A stretch of DNA of 64,000 nt, taken from contig CAWBWU010000001.1 in the NCBI GenBank assembly GCA_963792655.1, positions 248,001-312,000 of the forward strand, read 5' to 3'. Made by a program: the position numbers and the translations under genes. Every line of letters starts with the position of its first letter. Positions within the stretch are counted from its first letter, which is position 1. Below the pieces are notes generated by a model, which ran no database searches, was not told where the DNA came from, and saw nothing but the letters and a program-made list of their open reading frames with translations. The DNA is from DOZZ01 sp963792655. Its GTDB lineage: Bacteria; Acidobacteriota; Terriglobia; Bryobacterales; Bryobacteraceae. Positions 27,362-37,211 of the stretch are shown here, piece after piece.

Positions 27362-30300
27362 ATGAAGATTCTGGGTACCGCGGCGAGGCTCGTCTGCTTG
27401 CTGTCTTTAACAGGTGCGCTGTTCGCGCAGTTCGAGACAGGAGAAGTGCTGGGGACAGTGCATGACCCCTCGAACGCGGAGGTCCAGCACGCGTCCGTAA
27501 CACTGACGAACCAGGACACCGGGATTCAGGCGAGCACGACGACCGACCCCAACGGCAACTACGACTTTTTGAACGTGAAGGCCGGGCGCTACACGGTAAG
27601 CGTGGAATCTCCAGGCTTCTCGAAAGTGGCGGCGAGCGATGTAAACGTTGCGGTCAATGCACGGCAGCGCGTGGATTTGACGATGCAGGTCGGCGCCGTA
27701 TCGGAGTCGGTTGTGGTGACAGGCGCGGCGGCGGTGCTCGACACGGACTCAAGCGAACACGGGCAGGTCATCACGACCCAACAGATCGTCGAGCTTCCCT
27801 TGAATGGCCGCAACTACTCCGATCTGGCGCTGCTGGCGACGAACATTCACAGGTCTGTCTTGGGTACGGCGCCGATCACTGGCACACCGCGCGAAGGAGC
27901 GTTCAACGCGAACGGGATGCGCAGCACCTACAACAACTTCCTGCTGGACGGCATCGACAACAATGCCTATTCCACGAGCAACCAGGGCTTCTCGAATCAG
28001 GTGGCGCAGCCATCGCCCGATGCGGTGCAGGAGTTCAAAGTCATCACAGAAAACTACAGCGCGGAGTATGGGCGCGTGGGCGGGGCGGTCGTGAACGTCG
28101 TGATGCGGTCCGGAACCAACCAGATCCACGGCACGGCTTACGATTTTCTTCGCAACACAAAGTTGAACGCGATCGGCTACGTCTTCGGTGTGAGACCGTC
28201 GAGTTTCCAGAAGCCCACGCTGCAGCGCAATCAGTTCGGAATGACGCTTGGCGGCCCGATCGTCAAGAATCGCATCTTCTACTTCGTGGACTACGAAGGG
28301 TACCGCTCGCTGCAGAAGTCTTTGAACTTCGACTCAATCCCGAACCTGAATGACCGCGCAGGAATTCTGCCATCAGCGGTCGTGAATCCGTTTACCGGTA
28401 CTGTTTATGCGGCGGGAACGCAGATTCCGGCCAGCGCGGTTACGCCCTTCGCGTCGCAAGTACTCAGCGGGCTACCCGCGCCGAACGGGGCGGGGCGATC
28501 CAACAACTATCAAGCATTGCTGCTCAATCGCGATTACGCCGATAAATATGACGCGAAGCTCGATGGCCAGATCAACGCGCAAATGTCCGCGTCGCTCCGC
28601 TTCAGCCAGCGTAAGGACAACCAGTTCTATCAGCCGGACATTCCGGGTCCCTCGGGCGGGAACGGGAACGGCTATGTTCGCGCGCTGGATCAGAATGCAG
28701 CGCTTGGGTATACGTGGACAGTTACGCCGTCTTCAGTCTTAGAAGCGCGGCTGGGTTTCTCCCATATTGTTGCGGGCAAGTTCCCGGTCTACCTGGGCGG
28801 CGCCAGCGAGCAGCAGCTTTATGGAATCGCCGGGCTGCCCACTACGGCCAACCTGACCGGCGGGTTGAACACACAGAACATCGCCGGCTTCAACACACTC
28901 GGGCGTCAGGCTACTAACCCGCAATTTCAGAACCCTACGTCGTGGGACCCGAAGTTGAATTACTCCAAGGTTGCAGGCCGTCACGCATTCAAGGTAGGTG
29001 TGGAGGGTGGAATCATTCACACCGAGGTGATGGACATCAATCCGGTATACGGGCTGAACGCCTACTCCGGCCAGTTCAGCAAGCCCACTTGTGCACAGCT
29101 CGGTCAGGCAGCGGGTTGCACGATCAAGAGCGACTCCGCGACTTATAACCTTGCTGACTTCCTCTTTGGTGCGCCAAGTCAGGTGCAGCTTGCAAACTAT
29201 CTGATTGGTAATTACCGGCAGCGTCAACTCTTTGCGTATGGGCAGGACGACTTCCGGGTGACTTCAAAGCTGACGCTGAACCTTGGCTTGCGCTGGGAGT
29301 ATGCGACGCCGCGCTGGGAACGCGACAACAACCTGACAAATTTCGACCCGGCAACGAACATGTTGTTGCATGCCTCGAATGGAAGTATCTATAACCGCAC
29401 TCTGGTTCACCCGGATTACGGCAATTGGGGACCTCGGGTTGGGTTAGCTTACAACGTTACGCCAAAAACTGTGATTCGCGGAGGATACGGAATCAGCTAC
29501 GTCCACCTGAATCGTCTCGGCAGCGCTGATGAGCTTGGCATCAACGGTCCACAGGTCAATATCGTGACAATCAACCAGGCGCCGCGACTGGCAAACGGCC
29601 AGCCCAATCCAAACTTTATCAGCAGCTCGGGTTATCCGGCGGGTCTCGACAGTCCGAATAACTTTGTGCCAGTGAACGCGAACATCGCGTACATTCCTGC
29701 GAATACCCGGTGGCCGCGCGTCCAAACGTACTTTTTTGCGGTGCAGCGTGAGTTATCAGGTAACTCGGTGATTGAGGTCAGTTACTCGGGCAACCATAGC
29801 ACCAGACTTCCGATTATCGCCGATTACAATCAGGCATATCCAAATCAGCCTGGCCAGACTTTAGGTGTGCAAGCACGCCGTCCTGACCAAAGTTTTGGAG
29901 CAATCACCTGGGTGGATCCGGCAGGGTCGGCAAGCTATAACGGTTTAGCGGTGCGCTTTGAGCATCGATACTCGCACGGACTCTACTTTCTGAACTCATT
30001 TACCTGGTCGAAAGCTCTTGGTAACTCGGAACAGGCTCTGGAATCCGGTGGTGGATATTATGTTGCCAACCCACAGAATATTTATAACCTGAAGGCAGAG
30101 CGCGGGCCTTCGAGCCTGGACGTGAAATTTATCAATGTGACCAGCCTGGTGTACCAACTGCCTTTTGGTAAAGGACGCCACTTCGGTTCGAGTTGGAACG
30201 GTCTGACGGACAGCGTGCTCGGCGGTTGGGAGATCAACACGATTAACACCGCAAACACCGGGACTCCTTTGGACGTCGCCTACACCCCCTCGGCAGCGTT

Positions 30301-30703
30301 TGATGTTACGGGACGGTTGTCAGACTTCCGGGGCGTGGCAATCATGCGACCGAACCTGGTGGGAAATCCGTATGGAACAGCGAACGATTCGACCGGTACG
30401 CCTTATTACTTCAATGCCGCCGGTTTTGCACTACCTACGGCCGCGAGCGCTCCCTTCGGTAACCTGGGCCGCAACAGCCTGCGTGGACCGGACTTCTGGC
30501 AATGGGATCTCGGTGTCGACAAGGACTTCCGTATTCCAGTTCGGGAGGGCATGTCGCTGCAGCTGCGGGGTGAGTTCTTCAACGTTTTGAACCACACGAA
30601 CTTCGGTATTCCGGATTCGAACATCTCGGACGCGGCGTTCGGTACGATTCGATCGACCTATCCGCCACGGCAGATTCAGATCGCGCTGAAGCTCCGGTTC
30701 TAA
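27362..30703 (+). CDS. TonB-dependent receptor, Oar-like, with carboxypeptidase regulatory-like domain
   Basis: A 1113-residue outer-membrane protein with an AAAGGGG ribosome site 10 bases before ATG 27362. A signal peptide (LVCLLSLTGALFAQF) is followed by a carboxypeptidase-regulatory-like domain (GEVLGTVHDPSNAEVQHASV and NGNYDFLNVKAGRYTVSVES, about residues 25-110). A plug domain comes next (VVELPLNGRNYSDL, then PDAVQEFKVITENYSAEYG), and a long beta-barrel ends in the aromatic FGTIRSTYPPRQIQIALKLRF. This layout is typical of the very numerous acidobacterial Oar-like receptors, probably for uptake of glycans or peptides. The frame is intact. No ligand can be assigned. Confidence 0.92.
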   Translation: MKILGTAARLVCLLSLTGALFAQFETGEVLGTVHDPSNAEVQHASVTLTNQDTGIQASTTTDPNGNYDFLNVKAGRYTVSVESPGFSKVAASDVNVAVNARQRVDLTMQVGAVSESVVVTGAAAVLDTDSSEHGQVITTQQIVELPLNGRNYSDLALLATNIHRSVLGTAPITGTPREGAFNANGMRSTYNNFLLDGIDNNAYSTSNQGFSNQVAQPSPDAVQEFKVITENYSAEYGRVGGAVVNVVMRSGTNQIHGTAYDFLRNTKLNAIGYVFGVRPSSFQKPTLQRNQFGMTLGGPIVKNRIFYFVDYEGYRSLQKSLNFDSIPNLNDRAGILPSAVVNPFTGTVYAAGTQIPASAVTPFASQVLSGLPAPNGAGRSNNYQALLLNRDYADKYDAKLDGQINAQMSASLRFSQRKDNQFYQPDIPGPSGGNGNGYVRALDQNAALGYTWTVTPSSVLEARLGFSHIVAGKFPVYLGGASEQQLYGIAGLPTTANLTGGLNTQNIAGFNTLGRQATNPQFQNPTSWDPKLNYSKVAGRHAFKVGVEGGIIHTEVMDINPVYGLNAYSGQFSKPTCAQLGQAAGCTIKSDSATYNLADFLFGAPSQVQLANYLIGNYRQRQLFAYGQDDFRVTSKLTLNLGLRWEYATPRWERDNNLTNFDPATNMLLHASNGSIYNRTLVHPDYGNWGPRVGLAYNVTPKTVIRGGYGISYVHLNRLGSADELGINGPQVNIVTINQAPRLANGQPNPNFISSSGYPAGLDSPNNFVPVNANIAYIPANTRWPRVQTYFFAVQRELSGNSVIEVSYSGNHSTRLPIIADYNQAYPNQPGQTLGVQARRPDQSFGAITWVDPAGSASYNGLAVRFEHRYSHGLYFLNSFTWSKALGNSEQALESGGGYYVANPQNIYNLKAERGPSSLDVKFINVTSLVYQLPFGKGRHFGSSWNGLTDSVLGGWEINTINTANTGTPLDVAYTPSAAFDVTGRLSDFRGVAIMRPNLVGNPYGTANDSTGTPYYFNAAGFALPTAASAPFGNLGRNSLRGPDFWQWDLGVDKDFRIPVREGMSLQLRGEFFNVLNHTNFGIPDSNISDAAFGTIRSTYPPRQIQIALKLRF

Positions 30704-30711
30704 CTTGCTGA

Positions 30712-30745
30712 ATGCGCGGCTCGGGGGATACCCTGAGCCGCGCAT
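30712..30745. terminator. Strong hairpin between converging genes
   Basis: ATGCGCGGCTC (30712-30722) and GAGCCGCGCAT (30735-30745) pair over 11 perfect bases, and the loop can extend the stem with GGG/CCC. It lies between the receptor stop and the alcohol dehydrogenase stop, so it can serve both strands. Neither side has a good T-run. Confidence 0.6.
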
Positions 30746-30754
30746 CTGACCGAA

Positions 30755-31922
30755 CTACGGTTTTAGTACCACCTTGATGCATTCATGTTCTTTGTCTTTG
30801 AACATGTCATAGCCCTTCTTTGCCTCGTTGAGCGGAAGGGTGTGAGTGATCACGAAGCTGGGGTCGATTTCGCCCTTCTCCACGCGCTCGAGCAGTGGTT
30901 TGAGATAGCGTTGGACGTGAGTCTGCCCGGTTTTCACAGTGAGTGAGCGGTTCATGATGGACCCGATCGGCACCTTATCGATCATGCCGCCAAACACGCC
31001 GGCAATCGAGAGAGTACCGCCGTTGCGGCACGACATGATGGCTTGTCGCAATGCGATGGGCCGCCCGGTTTCCTGGAACAGCCCGACCTTGATCTTGTCG
31101 TAAGCTCCAGCCCAGCCACCGCCGTGAGCTTCCATCCCCACAGCTTCGATGCAGGAGTCCGGTCCGCGGCCCGCGGTCATGTCGAGCAGCGTTTCACGCA
31201 CGTCCTGCTCCTTCATGTTGATGGTTTGGGCGCCGCCCTCGCGAGCCATGCGCAAACGCTCGGGAACTTCGATCGATGGCGATGACGCGTTCGGCTCCCA
31301 ACAGGAAGGCGCTGCGGATGGCAAACTGGCCAACCGGCCCGCAACCCCAAATGGCGATGGTGTCGCCAGGTTGGATATTGCAGTTCTCCGCAGCCATGTA
31401 GCCTGTGGGGAAAATGTCGGAGAGGAAGAGGACTTTCTCATCGGGAATGCCGTTCGGTATCTTGATTGGTCCCACGTCGGCAAAAGGCACGCGTGCATAC
31501 TCTGCCTGGCCGCCGGCGTAGCCCCCCAGCATGTGGGAATACCCGAAGATGCCCGCGGGCGAATGGCCCCACATCTTCTCCGCCATCCACGCGTTCGGGT
31601 TTGAGTTTTCGCAAAGAGAGAACATCTGCCGCTGGCAGAAGAAGCAGTTCCCGCAAGAGATGGGGAAGGGAACCACAACGCGGTCACCGACCTTCAAGTT
31701 TGTGACGCGGCTGCCGGTCTCAACGATCTCGCCCATGAACTCATGGCCGACAATGTCTCCTTCCTCCATACTCGGGATGTAACCGTCGTAAAGGTGTAGA
31801 TCGGAGCCGCATATCGCGGTGCTCGTGATTTTGACGATGGCATCGCGATCGTTCAGAATCTTCGGGTCCGGAACTTCTTTGACCCGCACATCGTTTTTTC
31901 CGTACCAGCAATTGGCTTTCAT
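30755..31922 (-). CDS. Zinc-dependent alcohol dehydrogenase (formaldehyde-dehydrogenase-like; frame broken once)
   Basis: A medium-chain dehydrogenase of about 388 residues. Catalytic zinc ligands lie in TAICGSDLHLYDG and GDIVGHEFMGEIV. The structural zinc loop has the cysteine set CGNCFFCQRQMFSLC. The NAD site is IWGCGPVGQFAI. The long insert and C-terminus (GVFGGMIDKVPIGSIMNRSL) match the glutathione-independent formaldehyde/threonine-type family. The frame breaks at 31272: one extra base in GATCGAA; removing it restores AIDEVPERLRMAR. It starts nine bases after the SRPBCC gene ends, so the two form an operon. Confidence 0.87.
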
Positions 31923-31931
31923 GGTTTGTCC

Positions 31932-32870
31932 TTACTCGTCCTTTTTGGCGGGGTTCATCGAGTGCGCAAGTGTCGCAATTGTGGAGCGCGGTCCGGCCGA
32001 CTGACCTTTGGTGGTGGCCACGACTCCGGTTTCCATCACTTGCTTGAAGCGGCGCAGGTCTTCTCGCACCTGCTGCTCTGGTTCTTCGCCGAACAATTTC
32101 GCGAGGGTGGCGCCGATAATTCCCGCCGGCGGGCTGTAGCGGAGGTCGACCCGCACTCTGGAGCCGCGACCGCCAGAATCGCTCTCAAACCGAACGGAGC
32201 CCGCGTTGAACACATCGGCCCCCGGCAATGAACGCCAGGCAATTTCTTCGTTCGGAATATCGGAGGTGACTTCGGCATCCCATTCCACGGTCTTGCCGGC
32301 TGGGGCGTTCGCGATCCAGTGCGACTGACCGTCGCCCGTGACGCGAACGGACTTCAGGTGCGTCATGAAACGGGGCAGGTTCTCGAAATCGTGCCAGTAC
32401 TGATAGAGGTCCGCTGCGGGCCGGTTGATGCCCACCACCTTGGACACATGGATGACGTCGTTCGGGGCCTGATGAGCCGCGGCGTTACCGGCACCACTCG
32501 AGAGCTGTTGAGCAGTCCTGATATCGGCGATGGTGACGCCCACAACAGCAGCAATGGCGGCGAGCGTCTTCTCACGGTCGCTGCCGTCGCCGAGTTGTTT
32601 AGCCAGGAGCGCCAGGTCCATTGCATCGCCTGCGACGCGCGCCCACATCCATCCGGCGGAACGCGGTTGTGCAAGAATACCGATGCCGTTAAGAACTTCC
32701 CGTGCGCCGAGCGAGCGGATGACAGTGGAGTTGCTGTCTACTCCGATCAGGCGCGAGAGTTCGCGAGGAGCCAAAATTTCGGCGAGTCCCAGGCCGATAC
32801 TGAACCATCCGAGCGCGACCGAGGAGGTCGGACTGGTTTGGGTCTGGGTAGATTCCAGTGTGTAAGCCAT
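31932..32870 (-). CDS. SRPBCC / cyclase-dehydrase family protein with membrane-like N-terminus
   Basis: A 312-residue protein; ATG 32870 (AYTLESTQTQTSP) is preferred over the 32933 frame opening. The N-terminal 130 residues hold hydrophobic segments (VALGWFSIGLGLAEILAP, AAIAAVVGVTIADI). The C-terminal SRPBCC domain (IHVSKVVGINRPAADLYQYW, FMTHLKSVRVTGDGQSHW, SRVRVDLRYSPPAGIIG) forms a hydrophobic ligand pocket. Such proteins often sit beside zinc alcohol dehydrogenases in soil bacteria, as here. Function is unknown; lipid or aldehyde handling is a guess from context. Confidence 0.78.
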   Translation of the reverse strand: MAYTLESTQTQTSPTSSVALGWFSIGLGLAEILAPRELSRLIGVDSNSTVIRSLGAREVLNGIGILAQPRSAGWMWARVAGDAMDLALLAKQLGDGSDREKTLAAIAAVVGVTIADIRTAQQLSSGAGNAAAHQAPNDVIHVSKVVGINRPAADLYQYWHDFENLPRFMTHLKSVRVTGDGQSHWIANAPAGKTVEWDAEVTSDIPNEEIAWRSLPGADVFNAGSVRFESDSGGRGSRVRVDLRYSPPAGIIGATLAKLFGEEPEQQVREDLRRFKQVMETGVVATTKGQSAGPRSTIATLAHSMNPAKKDE

Positions 32871-32990
32871 GCTCTCGCTTTGGCAATTCATTACCCTCTG
32901 CGCGAAACCTAACAACCACGCGTTAGTTGCCAAACAAGCACTTACAACTGCATAGCCGGTGACTTACTAACACCGTTCAACTGTCTTACT

Positions 32991-33010
32991 TGCATGCTGG
33001 CGGGCATGCA
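32991..33010. promoter_or_regulatory. Inverted repeat in a divergent intergenic region (operator candidate)
   Basis: TGCATGC (32991-32997) and GCATGCA (33004-33010) form a perfect palindrome with a six-base spacer. It lies in the 186-base gap between the SRPBCC/dehydrogenase operon and the GlcG-like gene. Position and symmetry suit a dimeric regulator controlling one or both sides. No regulator gene is nearby. Confidence 0.4.
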
Positions 33011-33056
33011 GCGCGACCGAATGGCCGGAAGAAACTTCCTGGTTTCGTGAGAAAGT

Positions 33057-33509
33057 ATGACGCGGGAGCAAAACTTGCGAACGGTTCCGGTTATCGACTA
33101 CGCAGACGCACAGCAAGTGATCGCAGCAATCATCGAAAAAATTCTGACTGCGGGTAAGGCGGGCGTGGTTGCCGTCACCGACGCGCATGGTGAGTTGATC
33201 GCCTTTGCACGAATGGATGGAGCGCCGGTGTCCTCGGTCCGGATCGCGATGAACAAAGCGTGGACGGCGGCGCGCGAGAGAAAGCCGAGCAAAGAGATCG
33301 GCGAGAAAGCACGGCACCCGGAGAAGGGCTTTGAGATGTCGTACTTTGGCGATCCGCAGTTTACCGGGTGGGGCGGTGGCGTGCCGGTTTGGCGCGATGG
33401 CGAAGTGGCAGGCGCGATTGCTGTGAGTGGTCTGCCGCAGCAGGAGGATATCGACCTCGCCACCTTTGGCGCGGGCCTGCTCGACGGTTCGGCGCCTGCG
33501 TCTACTTGA
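33057..33509 (+). CDS. GlcG/HbpS family protein
   Basis: A 150-residue soluble protein of the GlcG/HbpS (DUF336) family: GKAGVVAVTDAHGELIAFARMDGAPVSS split over two strands, then IAMNKAWTAARERKPS and GGVPVWRDGEVAGAIAVSG. Relatives bind haem or cobalamin, or sit in glycolate and aldehyde operons as small accessory proteins. No signal peptide is present, so it is cytoplasmic. The divergent dehydrogenase operon could be a functional partner, but that is only context. It overlaps the converging glycosyltransferase gene by eight bases. Confidence 0.85.
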   Translation: MTREQNLRTVPVIDYADAQQVIAAIIEKILTAGKAGVVAVTDAHGELIAFARMDGAPVSSVRIAMNKAWTAARERKPSKEIGEKARHPEKGFEMSYFGDPQFTGWGGGVPVWRDGEVAGAIAVSGLPQQEDIDLATFGAGLLDGSAPAST

Positions 33510-34398
33510 TCCAGGGGGGCGGGCCGTAGCGGCCGTTCAGACCGTCCGAAAATCCGGTGAACAGCGCCTTCAGGTTGTTCATCGAGCGCTGCGCCGGAGT
33601 TTTCAAGATTTCAGAGAGGTGAGTCAGGCCCGTCCAAACGGTTTGCACGAGGAAAGGGCCGCGCCTTACGGGGACTCCTGCCTTGCGAAGGTTCTCGAAG
33701 TTCAGAAAGAGATTGCGAACGTGCAGATAGTAGTGCAGGCGCGCTTTCGGCTGGAAGATCGAGACCCACTTCTGCACGCCGATATGGTTGACGTAAATCG
33801 CGCGCGCGTGCAGCGATGCCATGAAGCCGTACATCGTGTCGTCGCCGCCGATGAAATAGCGGGTATCGGGGAACCCGGCGCGCTCCATCACGCACCGGCG
33901 GATGAATGCACCTTCGAAATTCGCGTAGGAGATGGAGGTCCACTGTTTCCCGTTGTCGAACGAGACCTCACGGTCGAGCGCCACGGGCGTGCACGCCGTC
34001 ACATCCCAGACGGCTTCCCAGATGAGGGGGCGGTCCAGTTGGTACTTACGAAGTTGAATGAGGTCGCCTACGTCTTGAAACTTCAACAACGTCTCGAGCG
34101 CGTCGGGCTTCATCTCGATGTCATCGTCCATCACCCAGACCCAGTCAAATCCAGCATCGAAGGCCCAGCGCATGCCGGCATGAAACCCGCCGGCGCCACC
34201 AGTATTTTTATCCAGCCGTAGGACAGTCAGCTGAGGAAAGTCGGCGCGGAGCAGATCGGGCGTACCGTCGGTGCTTGCGTTGTCGACCACCAGAATCTGG
34301 TCGATCGGACGCGTTTGCACCAGCAAACTTTGCAAGCACGGCGTCAACATCTTTTTGCGGTTAAAGGTGACGACTACCGCGCAGACGCGTTCGCTCAC
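33502..34398 (-). CDS. Glycosyltransferase family 2 (GlfT2/rhamnosyl-like)
   Basis: A 298-residue GT-A enzyme. Start GTG 34398 overlaps the asparagine synthetase stop (GTGA). Motifs: CAVVVTFNRKKML, ILVVDNASTDGTPDLL, the metal-binding VWVMDDDIEM (DxD-type) and a catalytic-loop candidate YFIGGDDTMYGFM. It resembles galactofuranosyl/rhamnosyl transferases (LDKNTGGAGGFHAGM is a family hallmark). In this second glycan locus it likely extends a lipid-linked chain in the cytoplasm. Confidence 0.88.
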   Translation of the reverse strand: MSERVCAVVVTFNRKKMLTPCLQSLLVQTRPIDQILVVDNASTDGTPDLLRADFPQLTVLRLDKNTGGAGGFHAGMRWAFDAGFDWVWVMDDDIEMKPDALETLLKFQDVGDLIQLRKYQLDRPLIWEAVWDVTACTPVALDREVSFDNGKQWTSISYANFEGAFIRRCVMERAGFPDTRYFIGGDDTMYGFMASLHARAIYVNHIGVQKWVSIFQPKARLHYYLHVRNLFLNFENLRKAGVPVRRGPFLVQTVWTGLTHLSEILKTPAQRSMNNLKALFTGFSDGLNGRYGPPPWIK

Positions 34399-36285
34399 TG
34401 CGCGACCGCCAGGCGGGAACCGGCCGTCCAGTTTTCGTTCTCCCGGAACCACATCTCAAGCACCAGCAAGGACCATAGCCATGTTCGGTTGTCGCGGCGC
34501 CCGCTCTCATGTTCCTGGAGCAGGTGACTGACGAAGGACGGCGAAATGATGCCGCGATCGCGCAGCGAAGTGCCCTCAAGATGATCGTGCAGCATCTCTC
34601 TCAACGGGCCACGCAGCCAGCCCGCCAGAGGAATCGCAAAGCCCATCTTCTCGCGATTGAGCAATGCAGGTGGGAGCCGGTCGCCGAGCGCGCGTATCAG
34701 AATGTCTTTCCCTTGCCGGCCGCGCACTTTCCACGCGTTCGGCACGGTAGCGGAGAACTCGGCGAAGCGCACATCGAGCATCGGACAGCGTACTTCCAGC
34801 GATGCTGCCATCGACATCCGGTCTACTTTGACCAGCATGTCGCCGGGTAACTTCGACGTGGTCTCGAAGTACAGTGCTTGCGAAAGCGTGCTCGCGCCAG
34901 GGCCGAGCAGATAATCCGAAAACATCTTCGACAGGTAAGCGCCGTCGGCGGGCATCATCCAATCCGGCTGCAACAGTTGGCGGCGAAGCTGGTACGGCGC
35001 ATAGTTGCGTTCGAAGTAGCGCTGCAGGCTGGTCTCGCGGCTCAGCATGTGCAGATAGTTCTTGCCGAAAGCGGAGTAGGGCAGCCGGTCGGCAGCCCAG
35101 CGAGCAAAAAGAACGCACGGCGCCCGGAATGCGGTCGTAGGAGACGAGCTGCGGAATCACCGGGAAGATGTCGTAGCCGCCGAACAGTTCATCCCCGCCA
35201 TCGCCGCTGAGCGCAACTTTCACGTGACGCGCGGCAAACTCCGACACAATGTAGGTCGGAATAGCCGAGGAATCTGCAAATGGCTCATCGAACTGACGAA
35301 TGAGGCGGGTGGTGAGGTCAACCGAATCCGGCCGCACAAGAATTTCGTGGTGCTCGGTGTTGTACTGGCGAGCGACCATGGCGGCGTAACCGAGTTCGTT
35401 GAACGCGGCCTCCTCGAAGCCGATGGAAAACGTCTTCACCCGGTCTGAGCTTTGCAGCGCCATGCTGGCCACCACCGAGCTAGAGTCGATCCCGCCGCTG
35501 AGAAAAGCGCCGAGCGGCACGTCCGCGATCATTCGCATCCTCACGGATTCGTCGAAGATCTCGCGCAAGCGCGCCTGCATTGCGATCTCGTCGTGCGTGC
35601 CGACGTTCTCCTCGGGTGGCGGCATCTTCCAGAAACGATGCAGGCGCAGATCGCCGTCGGCCGAGTATTCCATCCAGCATCCGGGCTCCAGCTTGCGCGC
35701 GGCGCTGTAAATAGTCCACGGGTCCGGCACGTGCCCAAACTGAAAATAGAGCTTCAGCGCTTCAGGATCCACATCGAGCGGAATCCCTGCGACGCGAAGG
35801 CATTTCAGCTCGCTGCCAAAGTAGAGACCCTCCGGTTGCGCGGCGTAGTACAAGGGCTTCTTGCCGAGCGGGTCACGGAACAGGAACACTTTGCGCAGGC
35901 GCTCGTCCCAGATGCAGTAGGCGAACATGCCGCGTAGCCGGGAGACGCCAGCCGGGCCTTCTTCTTCATAAAGGTGCACCAGTGTTTCGGTGTCGCTTTG
36001 TGTCGTGAAGCGGTGACCGCGCGATTCGAGAAAGGCGCGAATTTCAACGTAGTTGTAGATCTCACCGTTGAAGACCACCCAGACATCGCCTGTTTCGTTG
36101 CTGATCGGCTGGTGACCGGTGCTGAGCGCGATGATGCTGAGGCGGCGCATGCCGATAGCGCAGCCGCCGTTCAGGTGATACCCCTGGTCGTCGGGTCCCC
36201 GATGCACAATGGAATCGCACATGGCGCGAACCAGTGACGGTTCAGCTAGTTTGTTTTGAAGAAGATATCCCGCGATTCCGCACAT
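34395..36285 (-). CDS. asnB: Asparagine synthetase, glutamine-hydrolysing (frame broken once)
   Basis: A full-length AsnB-type amidotransferase. Cys2 follows the initiator Met (MCGIAGYLL), and the glutaminase domain carries SIVHRGPDDQG and VVFNGEIYNY. The synthetase PP-loop is FLSGGIDSSSVVASM, then ALSGDGGDELFGGY. It would make asparagine, or amidate a sugar or peptide acid if part of the glycan pathway, as often seen in exopolysaccharide loci. The frame breaks at an A5 run (35106-35110, plus strand): one A too many; shortening it gives FARWAADRLPYSAFGKNY. It differs clearly from the Cys-less lasso cyclase at 16196-17827. Confidence 0.88.
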
Positions 36286-36374
36286 ACAATGAGAAGAGAC
36301 AGATGGCCCTTGCCACTATGCTACTTTGATTCGCGGCAAATCCAGAATATGCCTGTACGACGGAAGTTCTAAGC

Positions 36375-37211
36375 GTGATTCAGACTGACATATCGGCCGA
36401 GCATAGCCGTGAGGTCGCGGGAGGCAAGCGCTTTGAGTTCGGCGCCAACTGGACTCGCTTCCTCGAAGTGTTGGACGAACACCGGATTGCTACGGCTGAG
36501 GAGTCGTTGTGCAACATGCTGGGTCTGGAGTCTCTGGCCGGCAAGAGCTTTCTCGACGTCGGTTCCGGCAGCGGTCTGTTCAGTCTGGCGGCCCGGCGGC
36601 TCGGCGCGACCGTCCACTCCTTCGATTTCGATCCGAAGTCTGTCGCGTGCACGCAGGAGCTGCGGCGCCGGTACTTTTCTGAAGATCCAGACTGGCGTAT
36701 CGAGCAAGCCTCAGTCTTGGACGAGAACTACCTGCGCGGGCTGCGCACCTTCGACGTGGTCTACTCGTGGGGCGTTCTGCACCATACCGGCCAGATGTGG
36801 CGCGCGCTCGAAAATGTCTCTGGCCTGGTTCGCAACGGAGGCCAACTGTTCATCGCCATCTATAACGACCAGGGCGGGAAGAGCAGGCGTTGGGCAAAGT
36901 GGAAGCGTATTTATAACCGCAGCGGTTCACTCAAGCCGGTGATCGCGGCAGGCACGGGGGTTGTGCTCTGGTGGCGGCGGTGGCTGAAGGACCTGTTACG
37001 CCTGCAGCCTTTCGAAAGCTGGCGGGCAGTCAGAGAAGAGCGGGGCATGTCGGCATGGCGCGACGTGGTGGATTGGGTGGGTGGCTATCCTTTCGAAGTT
37101 GCATCGCCTGAGCAGATTTTCGATTTTTACCGGGATCGCGGTTTCACGTTGACACGCCTCACAACCACGGGCGGCAGTCTGGGCTGCAATCAGTTCGTCT
37201 TTCGCAAGTGA
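36375..37211 (+). CDS. Class I SAM-dependent methyltransferase
   Basis: A 278-residue methyltransferase starting at GTG 36375, 89 bases from the divergent asnB. Motif I is FLDVGSGSGLFSLAA, followed by VHSFDFDPKSV and the motif-IV region VVYSWGVLHHTGQMW. The conserved tail region DWVGGYPFEVASPEQIFDFY is characteristic of a methyltransferase group found in glycan loci. It overlaps the next gene by four bases. The acceptor is unknown; a sugar or lipid-linked intermediate is likely from context. Confidence 0.84.
   Translation: MIQTDISAEHSREVAGGKRFEFGANWTRFLEVLDEHRIATAEESLCNMLGLESLAGKSFLDVGSGSGLFSLAARRLGATVHSFDFDPKSVACTQELRRRYFSEDPDWRIEQASVLDENYLRGLRTFDVVYSWGVLHHTGQMWRALENVSGLVRNGGQLFIAIYNDQGGKSRRWAKWKRIYNRSGSLKPVIAAGTGVVLWWRRWLKDLLRLQPFESWRAVREERGMSAWRDVVDWVGGYPFEVASPEQIFDFYRDRGFTLTRLTTTGGSLGCNQFVFRK

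Noticed and set aside
34395..36285. Second asparagine synthetase considered as a second lasso cyclase
   Set aside because: It has the catalytic Cys2 and a complete glutaminase domain, and no B1, B2 or precursor lies nearby.
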